Positions 49,386 through 57,988 are shown, counted from the stretch's first letter. The stretch is 64,000 bases of DNA from Uliginosibacterium sp036017065 (GCF_036017065.1 NZ_JAYXHR010000001.1:496001-560000); one strand, 5' to 3'. Translations and numbers: made by a program. The notes: generated by a model not told the origin, from the sequence alone.

Positions 49386-50228
49386 TCAGGCAGCTACACG
49401 CGACGCCGCTGCGGCGTCCGTAGCTGCAATCTGGGCCATCTCGCGGCTGTAGTGGCGGCTGGCTTCCACCAGCATGCGGGTGTAGGGATGGGTCGGCATC
49501 GATCCGCTGAGCGCCGCGCACTCCTGCATGTCGACGATGCGGCCCTGCTGCATCACCGCCACGCGGTCGCACAGGTGGGCCACCACGCCGAGGTCGTGCG
49601 TCACCAGCAGGTAAGTCAGGCCGTCGCGCACGCGCAGGTCCGCCAGCAGGTTGAGGATCTCCGCCTGCACGGACACGTCCAGCGCCGAGGTCGGCTCGTC
49701 CAGCAGCAGGATGCGCGGCTCCAGGATCAGCGCGCGGGCGATCGCCACGCGCTGGCGCTGGCCACCGGACAACTGGTGCGGATAGCGGTAGCGGAAGGAC
49801 AGCGGCAGGCCCACCTTGGTGAGGATGGCGTCGATGCGCGCATCGCGGTCACCGATGCCGTGGATGGCCAGCGGCTCGGCCAGCGCGGTCTCCACCGTGT
49901 GGCGCGGATGCAGCGAACCGTAGGGGTCCTGGAAGACCATCTGCACCTTGCGGCAACGCGCACGGTCCAGCTTGCGACCCAGCTTCTGGCCCTGGATGGA
50001 CAGGCTGCCCTGCCAGTGGTCGTACTGGCCGGCGAGGCAGCGCAGCACGGTGGTCTTGCCGGAGCCGGACTCACCCACCAGGCCGAAGGCTTCGCCCTCC
50101 TCCACCGAGAAGTTCACGTCGTGCAGCACCTGGTTGGCGCTGGCACCCACGCCGAAGCTGAGGTCGAGATTGTCGACCTGGATGGTCGGGCCGTTCGCGG
50201 GGGTGTTCATCGTCACTGTCTTTGCCAT
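49386..50228 (-). CDS. Peptide-type ABC transporter ATP-binding protein (DppF-like)
   Basis: 280 residues. Walker A GESGSGKTT near 51, signature LSGGQRQR near 150, Walker B LLLDEPTSALD, switch histidine in LVTHD, and the C-terminal THPYTRMLVEAS motif of the OppD/F family. Second ATPase of the importer. Start ATG at 50228 reads MAKTVTMN; spacing to the preceding ATPase gene is 16 bases. Confidence 0.93.
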   Translation of the reverse strand: MAKTVTMNTPANGPTIQVDNLDLSFGVGASANQVLHDVNFSVEEGEAFGLVGESGSGKTTVLRCLAGQYDHWQGSLSIQGQKLGRKLDRARCRKVQMVFQDPYGSLHPRHTVETALAEPLAIHGIGDRDARIDAILTKVGLPLSFRYRYPHQLSGGQRQRVAIARALILEPRILLLDEPTSALDVSVQAEILNLLADLRVRDGLTYLLVTHDLGVVAHLCDRVAVMQQGRIVDMQECAALSGSMPTHPYTRMLVEASRHYSREMAQIAATDAAAASRVAA

Positions 50229-50244
50229 GTTCGTGTCTCTCCGC

Positions 50245-51096
50245 TCAAGCGGCCATCCATGCCGGGTCGCGCTGCAGCACCGGCAAGCGCTCGCGACGCT
50301 CGTCAATGCTCGGCAGCGAAGCCAGCAGGCCGCGCGTGTAGGGGTGTTGGGCGTTTTCGAGATCGGCCGCGGCGATCGACTCCACGACGCGGCCGGCATA
50401 CATGACCAGCACGCGGTCGCAGAAGCTGCGCACGAGGTTGAGGTCGTGGCTGATGAAGATGAGGCCGAGGCCACGCTGGCTCACCAGGTCGTCCAGCGTC
50501 GCCAGTACCTGCAGGCGCACCGACACGTCCAGCGCCGAGGTCGGCTCGTCGGCGATGACGATCTCCGGCTCGGTGATCAGCATCATCGCGATCATGATGC
50601 GCTGGCCCATGCCGCCGGACACCTCGTGCGGGTAAAGCTTGAACACGCGTTGCGGCTCGCGGATGCGCACGGCTTCCAGCATGGCGAGTGTGCGCTGGTT
50701 GGCTTCGCTGCGCGGCACCTTGTGATGCGCGAGGTAGGCCTCGGCGATCTGGTCACCGACGCGCATCACCGGGTTCAGCGAGTACTTCGGGTCCTGCATG
50801 ATCATCGACATGCGACGGCCGCGGATGTCCTGCAGGGTCTTCTCGCTGCAGGACAGCAGGTCGGTGTCGCCGAAGCGCAGTTTCTTCGCCTCGATGCGCG
50901 CGCTGCGCGGATGCAGGCGCAGCAGCGTGCGGCCCACCGTCGACTTGCCGGAGCCGGACTCGCCGACGATGGCGAGCTTCTCGCGGCCGAGGTCGAAGGA
51001 CACGCCGCGCACGGCATGCACCAGGCCCTCGCCGGTGGCGAAGCGTACGTTGAGGTCTTCGACCTGCAGCTTGGCCGGATTGGTTTGTTCGCTCAT
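50245..51096 (-). CDS. Peptide-type ABC transporter ATP-binding protein (DppD-like)
   Basis: 283 residues. Walker A GESGSGKST near 44, signature VSGGMGQR (a known variant of LSGGQ in DppD), Walker B VIADEPTSALD, FISHD switch and the C-terminal HPYTRGLLASLP motif. The cysteine cluster of iron-sulfur-containing OppD proteins is not evident. Start ATG at 51096 follows GGGAG. Confidence 0.93.
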   Translation of the reverse strand: MSEQTNPAKLQVEDLNVRFATGEGLVHAVRGVSFDLGREKLAIVGESGSGKSTVGRTLLRLHPRSARIEAKKLRFGDTDLLSCSEKTLQDIRGRRMSMIMQDPKYSLNPVMRVGDQIAEAYLAHHKVPRSEANQRTLAMLEAVRIREPQRVFKLYPHEVSGGMGQRIMIAMMLITEPEIVIADEPTSALDVSVRLQVLATLDDLVSQRGLGLIFISHDLNLVRSFCDRVLVMYAGRVVESIAAADLENAQHPYTRGLLASLPSIDERRERLPVLQRDPAWMAA

Positions 51097-51110
51097 GTCC
51101 GTACTCCCGA

Positions 51111-52031
51111 TCATTCGCTACGCGGGTCGAGCACGTCGCGCAGACCGTCGCCCAGCAGGTTGAAGGCAAGGCTCACCATCATGATGGCGGCGCCCGGCAT
51201 GGCGACCAGCCACCAGCACTCCATCATGTAGCGGCGGCCGGAGGAGATCATCGCGCCCCATTCCGGAATCGGCGGTTGCGCGCCGAGGCCGAGGAAGCCG
51301 AGGCCGGCGGCGGTGAGGATCACGCCCGCCATGTTCATGGTGAGGCGCACGATCACCGACGACAGGCACATCGGCGCGATGTGGCGCACCAGGATGCGCA
51401 GCGAGGACGCACCCTGCAGCTGCACCGCGACCACGAAGTCGGCCTTGCGCAGGCTGAGCGTCTCGGCACGTGCAAGACGCGCGATCGGCGGCCAGGCGGT
51501 GAGCGCGATGGCGATGATGGCGTGGTCCAGGCCCGGGCCGAGTGCGGCGACGAAGGCCAGCGCCAGCACCAGGCCGGGGAAGGAGATGAAGATGTCGGTG
51601 ATGCGCATGAACACCGTGTCCACCCAGCCGCCGAAGTAGCCGGAGATCACGCCGACCGCCAGCCCGATGGGACCGACCACGATGGTCACCAGCGAAATGA
51701 TGTACAGCGTGATGCGCGAGCCATGCACGAGGCGGCTGAAGATGTCGCGGCCGTACTCGTCGGTACCGAACCAGTGCTCGGCGCCCGGTGCCAGCAGCGT
51801 CTTCGACAGGTTCTGCACGAAGGGGTCATGGGTGGCGATCCACGGTGCGAAGGCGGCCAGCAGCAGCAGGCCCAGCACCACCACCAGACCGGCGACGGTC
51901 AGCGGGTTGCGGGTCAGGCGGCGGGCGCCGCGTGCGAGGTTTTGGCGCAGTGCCTGCGAACTGGAGCGCGGGGTGCCGTCATACGTGGCGGCGACGTTTG
52001 CAGTTGTACTTGTCATGATCGTGGCAGCCAT
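51111..52031 (-). CDS. Peptide-type ABC transporter permease (DppC-like)
   Basis: 306 residues. OppC N-terminal helix (LTVAGLVVVLGLLLLAAFAP), the FGTDEYGRDIFSRL motif, and a BPD_transp_1 domain with about five helices and the coupling motif around EAVQLQGAS-type sequence (FVVAVQLQGASSLRI). The start overlaps the stop of the other permease by one base (TGATG). Confidence 0.93.
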   Translation of the reverse strand: MAATIMTSTTANVAATYDGTPRSSSQALRQNLARGARRLTRNPLTVAGLVVVLGLLLLAAFAPWIATHDPFVQNLSKTLLAPGAEHWFGTDEYGRDIFSRLVHGSRITLYIISLVTIVVGPIGLAVGVISGYFGGWVDTVFMRITDIFISFPGLVLALAFVAALGPGLDHAIIAIALTAWPPIARLARAETLSLRKADFVVAVQLQGASSLRILVRHIAPMCLSSVIVRLTMNMAGVILTAAGLGFLGLGAQPPIPEWGAMISSGRRYMMECWWLVAMPGAAIMMVSLAFNLLGDGLRDVLDPRSE

Positions 52032-53077
52032 CAACGGGTCCTCGGATCGAACACCTGGTAGAGCGCGTCGGCCAGGAGGTTCAGGGTGACGAAGATGAGG
52101 CCGACCAGCAGCACGCATCCCATCACGGCGTTCATGTCGCCCAGCATCAGGCTGCTGGTGAGGTAGCTGCCGAAGCCGGGCCAGGCGAAGACGGTCTCGA
52201 TGAGCACCGCGCCTTCGAGCAGGCCACCATAGGCCAGCGCGACGATGGTCAGCAGTTGCACGAGGATGTTGCGAAAGGCGTGGCCCCAGATCACCTGGCG
52301 CTCGGACAGGCCCTTCACGCGGGCGGTGATGATGTATTCCTGCGAGAGTTGGGCCAGCATGAAGCTGCGCGTCATGCGGCTGATGTAGGCCATGGAGTGC
52401 AGGCCGAGGATGCAGGCCGGCAGCGTGATGTGCTTGATGACGCTGCGGAACACGTCCCACTCGCCGGCCATCGCGGAGTCGATCAGCAGGATGCCGGTGC
52501 GCGACTGCACGAGGCCGTCGTAGGCGAGGTCGACCCGCCCTGCTCCACCGGCCCAGCCGAGCCAGGCGTAGAAGATGATCAGGCCCATCATGCCGAACCA
52601 GAAGATCGGCACCGAGTAACCGAACAGGCTGAGCACACGCACGATCTGGTCACCCATGCGGCCACGGTGCGTGGCGGCGAAGACGCCCAGCGGCACGCCG
52701 GCGAAAGTGCCGAGGATGATCGCCACGGTGGCCAGCTCGATGGTGGCCGGGAAGACGCGGGCGATGTCGGTGGTGACCGGGTTGCCGGTCAGCAGCGCCA
52801 TGCCGAGATCGCCGTGCATCAGGTCGCGCAGGTAGTAGCCGAACTGCACGTACAGCGGACGGTCCAGGCCGAGCTGCTGGTAGACCTGCTGGTACGTGGA
52901 CTGGTCGGCATCCGAGCCGACGATGGACAGCACCGGGTCCAGCGGCATCACGCGGCCGATGAAGAAGGTGAGTGCCAGGAGGCCGAGCAAGGTCACCGCG
53001 ACGGTGCCGAGCCGGTGGCTCCAGCCTGCCAGGTGGCGCATGCCACCGCCGGACAGGCTGAGGGAAAGTGCAGACAT
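52031..53077 (-). CDS. Peptide-type ABC transporter permease (DppB-like)
   Basis: 348 residues. First helix VTLLGLLALTFFIGRVMP, a QLGLDRPLYVQFGYYLRDLMHGDLG segment typical of DppB, then the permease domain with EYIITARVKGLSERQVIWGHAFRN as the coupling helix. The start at 53077 is chosen because upstream in-frame sequence lies in an intergenic repeat. Confidence 0.93.
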   Translation of the reverse strand: MSALSLSLSGGGMRHLAGWSHRLGTVAVTLLGLLALTFFIGRVMPLDPVLSIVGSDADQSTYQQVYQQLGLDRPLYVQFGYYLRDLMHGDLGMALLTGNPVTTDIARVFPATIELATVAIILGTFAGVPLGVFAATHRGRMGDQIVRVLSLFGYSVPIFWFGMMGLIIFYAWLGWAGGAGRVDLAYDGLVQSRTGILLIDSAMAGEWDVFRSVIKHITLPACILGLHSMAYISRMTRSFMLAQLSQEYIITARVKGLSERQVIWGHAFRNILVQLLTIVALAYGGLLEGAVLIETVFAWPGFGSYLTSSLMLGDMNAVMGCVLLVGLIFVTLNLLADALYQVFDPRTR

Positions 53078-53160
53078 GTGATGTCTCCGGTGCTTGGATG
53101 CGGGTACGACGGTTACATCCGGGTGAAGCCGATCCAGCGAAACTGCCGCCCGCCCCCTCC

Positions 53161-53262
53161 CCCCTCGCGGGAGAGGGTTGGGGAGAGGGGGAGACGACAG
53201 GCAGGCAGGAGAGTCTCCCGATGCCATCGCCCCCTCTTCCTTAACCCCTCTCCCACGAGGGG
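53161..53262. repeat. Inverted repeat between binding-protein and permease genes
   Basis: Two ~30-base arms (53161-53190 and 53231-53262) are near-perfect reverse complements built around CCCCTC-GGGAGAGGG-type sequence, with a 40-base spacer. Such CCCTCTCCC elements are scattered in many high-GC proteobacteria. As RNA it would form a long stem after the binding-protein gene and could protect that part of the message or reduce read-through to the permeases. Confidence 0.65.
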
Positions 53263-53299
53263 AGAGGGGAACTTCGTGCGGCTTCGCCGGGTGTGTGAC

Positions 53300-54901
53300 T
53301 CAGCGTTGCTTGGTGACTTCGCGCAGGCGGGTGGTGGCCGCCGGGTGGCCGACGTAGCCGCGGATGTCCTTGCCCATCACGACCGTGTCCACCATCTGCG
53401 ACACCGGGACGATGGCGCCGACCTGGCTGTCGTAGAGCTTCTGGATCTCCTGGTACATCTCGACCTGCTTCTTGGTGTCCTTCTCGATCTCGGCCTTCTC
53501 GATGAGGGCGTTGATCTCGGGGCTGATGAAGGAGGTGCGCCAGCCCTGGAAGTTGGTCAGCTTGGCCTCGTCGCGGTTGTCCGGGTTGTAGACCAGGGCG
53601 CGCAGGCTGCTGTGCGGGTGCGGTTCGGCACCGCCGCCGCCACGACCGACGATGATCTCGAAGTTGCGGTCACGCATGGCGCCGTACACCTGATTGCCGG
53701 TGCCCGGCAGCACTTCGGCCTGGATGCCGGCCTGCGCCAGCGTGGACTGCAGGTTGGTGGCGATGTTGATGAAGGGCGGGTCGGACAGCACGCGGATGGT
53801 GGTCTTGAAGCCGTTGGGCTGGCCGGCTTCCGCCAGCAGCTTCTTGGCGCCCGCCACGTCCAGCTTGTAGCCGGGGTTGGGCAGGGTTGCCGGCAGGCCC
53901 ATCTGCACCGGACGCTGGTGGAGGATGCCGTAGTTGGGCATCACGGTGGTGTTGATGCCGTCATAGTCGATGAGGCTGCGGATCGCCTGGCGCACGCGCT
54001 TGTCGGCGAACTTGGGGTCCTTCACGCTCATCGCCACGTAGTAGATGTTGCCGCGCTTGACGGCCTGCACCACGGCGTTCGGGTTCTTCTTCATCGCCTC
54101 GATGTCCGGCACCGACATGCCGGTGGCGATGTCGATGTCGCCACGCTCGATCATCAGGCGCAGGGTCTGCGACTCGGTCATGTTGCGCATGATCACGCGA
54201 CGCAGCTTGGGCGCACCGCGCCAGTAGCCGTCGAAGCGGGTCATCATCAGCACGTCCTTGGCGCGCCACTCGTTCAGCACGAAGGGGCCGGAGCCGGCGG
54301 CGTTGGTAGTCAGCCACACGCGGCCGAGGTCACCGTCCTTCTCGTGCTCCAGCACTTTCTTGCGGTCCAGCACGTTGCCGCTCACCGAGGTGCCCAGCGT
54401 GTAGATGACCATACGCGGGTCGGTCGGCTCCGGCAGCGTGATGACCAGGGTCGTCGGGTCGGTGGCGCGGATGTTCTGCTCCACGTTCTGCGCGGTGAAG
54501 CCGTAGCTCTTCCACGGCGAGGCCAGCGCGAGATTCAGCTTCAGCACGCGGTGCAGCGACCAGGCGGCGTCTTCCGCGGTCAGCGGGTTGCCGGTGTGGA
54601 ACTTCACGCCGCTGCGGATCTTGAAGCTGATGCTCTTGCCGTCCGGCGCGATGGTCCAGCTCTCCGCCAGGCCGGGCAGGATCTTGCTGGTGTCGACCGG
54701 GTCCAGCTCCACCAGCCCGTCATACAGGTTGGCGTTGATCTCGACGACGTCGTTGCCGGTCGCACCGGCCGGGTCCAGCGACAGCAGGTTGGTCATGCTG
54801 ATGCCGACGATCAACTGGTCGTCGGGCGTCTTGGCGAGTGCAGGCATGGCCATCAGCGACAGGGCGATGGCGCAGGTGCCAAGCAGTTTCGGCATTTTCA
54901 T
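53300..54901 (-). CDS. Peptide-type ABC transporter substrate-binding protein
   Basis: 533 residues with a signal peptide (cleavage near ALA-K). SBP_bac_5 family: LVVGI-type start (DDQLIVGISMTNLLSLDPAG), the NLYDGLVELDP block near 65, and GSGPFVLNEWRAKDVLMM near 200. This family binds peptides, but also nickel, glutathione, oligosaccharides and other solutes. Here the neighbours argue for a sugar acid, its lactone or a glycoconjugate. The stem-forming repeat downstream may raise its expression over the permeases. Confidence 0.92.
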   Translation of the reverse strand: MKMPKLLGTCAIALSLMAMPALAKTPDDQLIVGISMTNLLSLDPAGATGNDVVEINANLYDGLVELDPVDTSKILPGLAESWTIAPDGKSISFKIRSGVKFHTGNPLTAEDAAWSLHRVLKLNLALASPWKSYGFTAQNVEQNIRATDPTTLVITLPEPTDPRMVIYTLGTSVSGNVLDRKKVLEHEKDGDLGRVWLTTNAAGSGPFVLNEWRAKDVLMMTRFDGYWRGAPKLRRVIMRNMTESQTLRLMIERGDIDIATGMSVPDIEAMKKNPNAVVQAVKRGNIYYVAMSVKDPKFADKRVRQAIRSLIDYDGINTTVMPNYGILHQRPVQMGLPATLPNPGYKLDVAGAKKLLAEAGQPNGFKTTIRVLSDPPFINIATNLQSTLAQAGIQAEVLPGTGNQVYGAMRDRNFEIIVGRGGGGAEPHPHSSLRALVYNPDNRDEAKLTNFQGWRTSFISPEINALIEKAEIEKDTKKQVEMYQEIQKLYDSQVGAIVPVSQMVDTVVMGKDIRGYVGHPAATTRLREVTKQR

Positions 54902-54946
54902 GAACGGTCTCCTCACACTTATGTTGGTGATTGCTGGTTCAGTGGT

Positions 54947-56101
54947 TCAGTAGGTGGATACGGTGTGCGCGGCGATGTAGTCGAAGTTGATGTCTTCGCC
55001 CAGGCCGGGAAGCTGCGACAGATGCACGTAGCCGTCCTCGTCCATCGGGTCGGCCAGGCTGTTGAGGTAGGCCGGCACTTCGTCGTAGTCGAGGAAGGGG
55101 TGCAGCAGGCCGCGTTCGTACCACTGGCAGTTCTTGATGGCGGCGCAGACCGCCAGGTTGGCGGCGCCGTTGCCGTGCACTTCGCAGTTCATGCCGAAGG
55201 CATCCGCCATGCCGGCGACCTTGAGGGTCGGGGTGATGCCACCGACGCCCGGCACGCCGGCGCGGGTGATGGTGGCGGCGCCGGACTTGATCCACTCGGC
55301 GCGGGTGTGGTGTTTGCCGCCCATGTACTCCGGGCCGAGGATGGGAATGTCGAGTTGCTGGGTCAGCCACACGTAGGACGACATGCTCTGCTCGTCCATC
55401 ATTTCCTCGAACCAGGCGAACTGCAGCTTCTCCAGCGCGCGACCGATCTTCAGCGCGTCGGTGCGGCTGTACCAGTGGTAGCCGTCCAGCATCAGGTCGA
55501 TGTTCGGGCCCACCGCCTCACGCACGGCGGCGCAGCACTTGATGTCCATCTCCACGCTGGGCGCGTAGGACACCGGCGGCATCCAGGTATGCAGCTTGAT
55601 GGCCTTGTAGCCACGGGCCACCAGCTTCTCGGCGAAGGCGGCGTATTCCTCCGGGGTGGAGAGGCCGCCCTTCAGCTCGTCGCCGCACATGGTGCTGCCA
55701 TAGGCCGGCACCTTGTCACGGAAGCCCCCGATCAACTGGTACACCGGTACGCCGAGCTTGCGGCCGGCGAGGTCCCACAGCGCCTGGTCGGCCACCGCCA
55801 TCGCACGGTCGGTCAGTTGGCCGGCGCTGCCGCGCTGCCAGTGCGCCAGGTCCTGCCAGATCTGCTCGCGCATGAAGGGGTTGGCACCCACCATCACCTT
55901 GCGGAAGAAGGCATCGACCACGTGCTTGCGGACGACTTCCACCGGGCCGAAGGCGTGACCTTCGCTGCCGTCGTCGCAGGTGATCGTCAGCATGGCCATG
56001 CTGGCCTGCTTCTCCGGCCCAGGGTGCGAATGCCCTGCGGCATCGACCGAGCGCTTGGAGGGATAGGTGAATACGGTGCCGCGCAGGCTTTCAATCTTCA
56101 T
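54947..56101 (-). CDS. Enolase-superfamily (mandelate racemase/MLE) sugar-acid dehydratase
   Basis: 384 residues. N-terminal capping domain (LTITCDDGSEGHAFGP) and a TIM barrel with metal ligands D (LMLDGYHW, about 202), E (FAWFEEMMDE, about 233) and E (ILGPEYMGG, about 257), and a histidine in EVHGNGAANLAV near 305. On the second barrel strand the usual K-x-K reads K-L-H (AIKLHTW, about 167). Operon context predicts formation of a 2-keto-3-deoxy hexarate from an aldarate or its lactone (galactarate, glucarate or galactarolactone type). First gene of the operon; start follows GGAGAGCC. Confidence 0.88.
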   Translation of the reverse strand: MKIESLRGTVFTYPSKRSVDAAGHSHPGPEKQASMAMLTITCDDGSEGHAFGPVEVVRKHVVDAFFRKVMVGANPFMREQIWQDLAHWQRGSAGQLTDRAMAVADQALWDLAGRKLGVPVYQLIGGFRDKVPAYGSTMCGDELKGGLSTPEEYAAFAEKLVARGYKAIKLHTWMPPVSYAPSVEMDIKCCAAVREAVGPNIDLMLDGYHWYSRTDALKIGRALEKLQFAWFEEMMDEQSMSSYVWLTQQLDIPILGPEYMGGKHHTRAEWIKSGAATITRAGVPGVGGITPTLKVAGMADAFGMNCEVHGNGAANLAVCAAIKNCQWYERGLLHPFLDYDEVPAYLNSLADPMDEDGYVHLSQLPGLGEDINFDYIAAHTVSTY

Positions 56102-56151
56102 TGGCTCTCCTCTACCCATTCCGCTGACTGACCTTGCGTCATTGCTGTCAG

Positions 56152-56164
56152 TCATCATACGAGT
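56152..56164. promoter_or_regulatory. Putative operator copy 1
   Basis: TCATCATACGAGT, 51 bases upstream of the dehydratase start, repeated exactly 223 bases away beside the regulator start. Position suggests control of the operon promoter by the FadR-type regulator. Confidence 0.55.
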
Positions 56165-56208
56165 TGATCGAATACTAGGAGGCCGCAAAATTGCCTGTCA
56201 AACCACTG

Positions 56209-56224
56209 AAACCCTTAAGGGTTT
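56209..56224. promoter_or_regulatory. Perfect 16-base palindrome
   Basis: AAACCCTTAAGGGTTT, self-complementary through its whole length, in the middle of the divergent region. Candidate binding site for a dimeric regulator other than, or in addition to, the divergent one. Confidence 0.45.
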
Positions 56225-56374
56225 ACGCCAACAATTCCTTAATATCCTTAATAAACAACGCATTTGTACGGAATACAGACACTTGCGAGGGCTGGCGAAA
56301 CACAAGGTAACGAGTTGAAGACGAGCCAGCCGATTCGTCGTGTCATGTAATGAGTTTCCCTAAACACAGGTGAC

Positions 56375-56399
56375 TCATCATACGAGTGACGAGTATGAT
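56375..56399. promoter_or_regulatory. Putative operator copy 2 with inverted half-site
   Basis: TCATCATACGAGT again, here extended to ATCATAC-N9-GTATGAT, 34 bases before the regulator start. It would allow autoregulation. Confidence 0.6.
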
Positions 56400-56432
56400 C
56401 GCCATCAAGGAAATACAAGCAGGGAGACAGGG

Positions 56433-57152
56433 ATGCAAAGCCTTCGCCGTCGCGAAACACTGACCGGACAACTGACGCGCACCATCGCCGAGCGCATCGC
56501 GTCCGGCCGGTACCCGCTGGGTGAGCGCCTCCCCAGCGAACAGGAAATGATCGACGAGTTCGGCGTCAGCCGTACCGTCGTGCGGGAAGCCATCGCCAAC
56601 CTGCGTGCCAACGGACGCGTCACCACCGTGCAGGGCGTCGGCGCCTTCGTGGTGCAGCAGGAAAAGCCGGACGGTTTCCAGATCGACGCCAGCGGCCTGT
56701 CCGTCGTGCAGGAGATGGTGTCGGTGCTGGAGCTGCGCATCGCACTCGAATCCGAAGCCGCCGTGCTGGCCGCCCAGCGCCGCAGCGAGGAGCAACTGGT
56801 GGCGATGAAGGCGGCGCTGGCCGAATTCAACGACGCCATCGAACGTGGCGAAGACGCGGTGCACGCCGACATGAAATTCCACCGGCTGATCGCCGAGGCC
56901 ACCGGCAACGCCCACTTCCTGAAGCTCTTCAACTACGTGGGCGAGCTGCTGATTCCGCGCGCGCGCCTGCAGTCCTTCAAGCTGGACGGCGTACCGCAGA
57001 AGGAATACCTGCAACGCGTGCAGCGCGAGCACGAGCAGATCTGCTACGCCATCGAGCGCAAGGACTCCGAAGCCGCCCGCGCGGCATTGCGCATGCACCT
57101 GTCCGGCAGCCGCGACCGGCTGCAGCGCAGCCTTGCCAAGGCCGCGAGCTGA
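56433..57152 (+). CDS. FadR/GntR-family regulator with FCD domain
   Basis: 239 residues. Winged helix in residues 8-75 (GERLPSEQEMIDEFGVSRTVVREAI) and an all-helical FCD ligand domain with metal-binding residues D and H in HADMKFHRL, H in REHEQI and H in MHLSGSRDR. FCD regulators of the FadR group commonly sense sugar acids such as galactarate or glucuronate. Start ATG at 56433 follows GGGAG. Divergent from the operon it most likely represses. Confidence 0.9.
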   Translation: MQSLRRRETLTGQLTRTIAERIASGRYPLGERLPSEQEMIDEFGVSRTVVREAIANLRANGRVTTVQGVGAFVVQQEKPDGFQIDASGLSVVQEMVSVLELRIALESEAAVLAAQRRSEEQLVAMKAALAEFNDAIERGEDAVHADMKFHRLIAEATGNAHFLKLFNYVGELLIPRARLQSFKLDGVPQKEYLQRVQREHEQICYAIERKDSEAARAALRMHLSGSRDRLQRSLAKAAS

Positions 57153-57210
57153 CGACCGGCAGCCGCGGTAACATCCGGGGCCGCCGTTCTACCGTCCCTG
57201 TCGCGCCCCC

Positions 57211-57843
57211 ATGAACCCTGCCACCAACGCCGCACGCCGCATCGACACCGTCGTCTTCGATCTCGGCAACGTCCTCATCCCCTGGGACCCGCGCCGCCTC
57301 TACCGCAAGCTCTTCGCCACCGAACCGGAAGTCGAACACTTCCTGACCGAGATCTGCCCGATGAGCTGGCACAGCCAGCAGGACGGCGGCCGCGCGCTGG
57401 CCGAGGCCACGGCCGAACGGCTGGCCCTGTTCCCGCAGCACGAGGCGTTGATCCGCGCCTTCTACGACCGTATCGACGAGATGTTCGACGTGCCCATCGA
57501 AGGCTCGGTGGCGCTGCTGCATGAACTGAAGGCGAAGGGTTACCGCCTGTACGCCCTCACCAACTGGCCGGCGGAGATGTTCCCGGCCGCTCGTCGCGAC
57601 TACCCGTTCCTCGCCGAGTTCGAAGGCATCCTGGTGTCCGGCGAGGAGAAGCTGGTCAAGCCGGACCCGGCGATCTACCACCTGCTGTTCAAGCGCTTCG
57701 CCATCGACCCGGCCCGCGCCGTGTTCATGGACGACAGCCCTGCCAACGTGCAGGCCTCGCTGGATGTCGGCATGGCCGCGATCCACTTCCAGTCGCCGGA
57801 GCAGACGCGCGCCGCGTTGCGCGAGCTGGGCGTCGAGGTCTGA
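57211..57843 (+). CDS. HAD-superfamily phosphatase (YihX-like)
   Basis: 210 residues. Motif I VVFDLGNVLIPWDP with nucleophile D, motif II ALTNWP, motif III lysine in EKLVKPDPAIY, motif IV VFMDDSPANV. Subfamily IA with a helical cap; the DLGNV start and the overall pattern resemble E. coli YihX, an alpha-glucose-1-phosphate phosphatase. The substrate is not certain. It follows the regulator gene by 58 bases and may be cotranscribed. Confidence 0.88.
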   Translation: MNPATNAARRIDTVVFDLGNVLIPWDPRRLYRKLFATEPEVEHFLTEICPMSWHSQQDGGRALAEATAERLALFPQHEALIRAFYDRIDEMFDVPIEGSVALLHELKAKGYRLYALTNWPAEMFPAARRDYPFLAEFEGILVSGEEKLVKPDPAIYHLLFKRFAIDPARAVFMDDSPANVQASLDVGMAAIHFQSPEQTRAALRELGVEV

Positions 57844-57875
57844 CGCACCGGACCATTGCAGCCGTTGGCTGCGGT

Positions 57876-57988
57876 CCCTGAGCTTGTCGAAGGGATCGAA
57901 GCCCACATCGCCGAAGCCTTGAACCCTCTTCGGGAACCGGCACAGACCTTTGCCGGCGCCCTGGAACGTTCCCTTCGACGGGCCCAGG
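57876..57988. repeat. REP-like palindromic repeat
   Basis: CCCTGAGCTTGTCGAAGGG (57876-57894), the exact reverse complement of the arm at 48448-48466, with a partly complementary CCCTTCGACGGGCCCAGG at 57971-57988. It fills most of the 258 bases between the HAD gene and the permease-kinase gene. Confidence 0.7.

Larger units (their letters stand above)
56102..56432. promoter_or_regulatory. Divergent control region of the sugar-acid operon
   Basis: 331 bases between the dehydratase and the regulator gene, visibly AT-richer than the genes around it. Holds two copies of TCATCATACGAGT (56152-56164 and 56375-56387), a perfect 16-base palindrome (56209-56224) and an ATCATAC-N9-GTATGAT inverted repeat (56377-56399). 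No gene seen. Confidence 0.7.

Noticed and set aside
49386..54901. A true di- or oligopeptide transporter
   Set aside because: Family membership alone allows it, but the position inside a sugar-acid catabolic operon makes a sugar-acid-related solute more likely; kept as an alternative.
52256..56131. A 1291-codon open frame on the plus strand opposite the ABC transporter and dehydratase genes
   Set aside because: It is a shadow frame of high-GC genes: low complexity, His/Arg/Val rich, no domain motifs, while the minus-strand frames have clear families.
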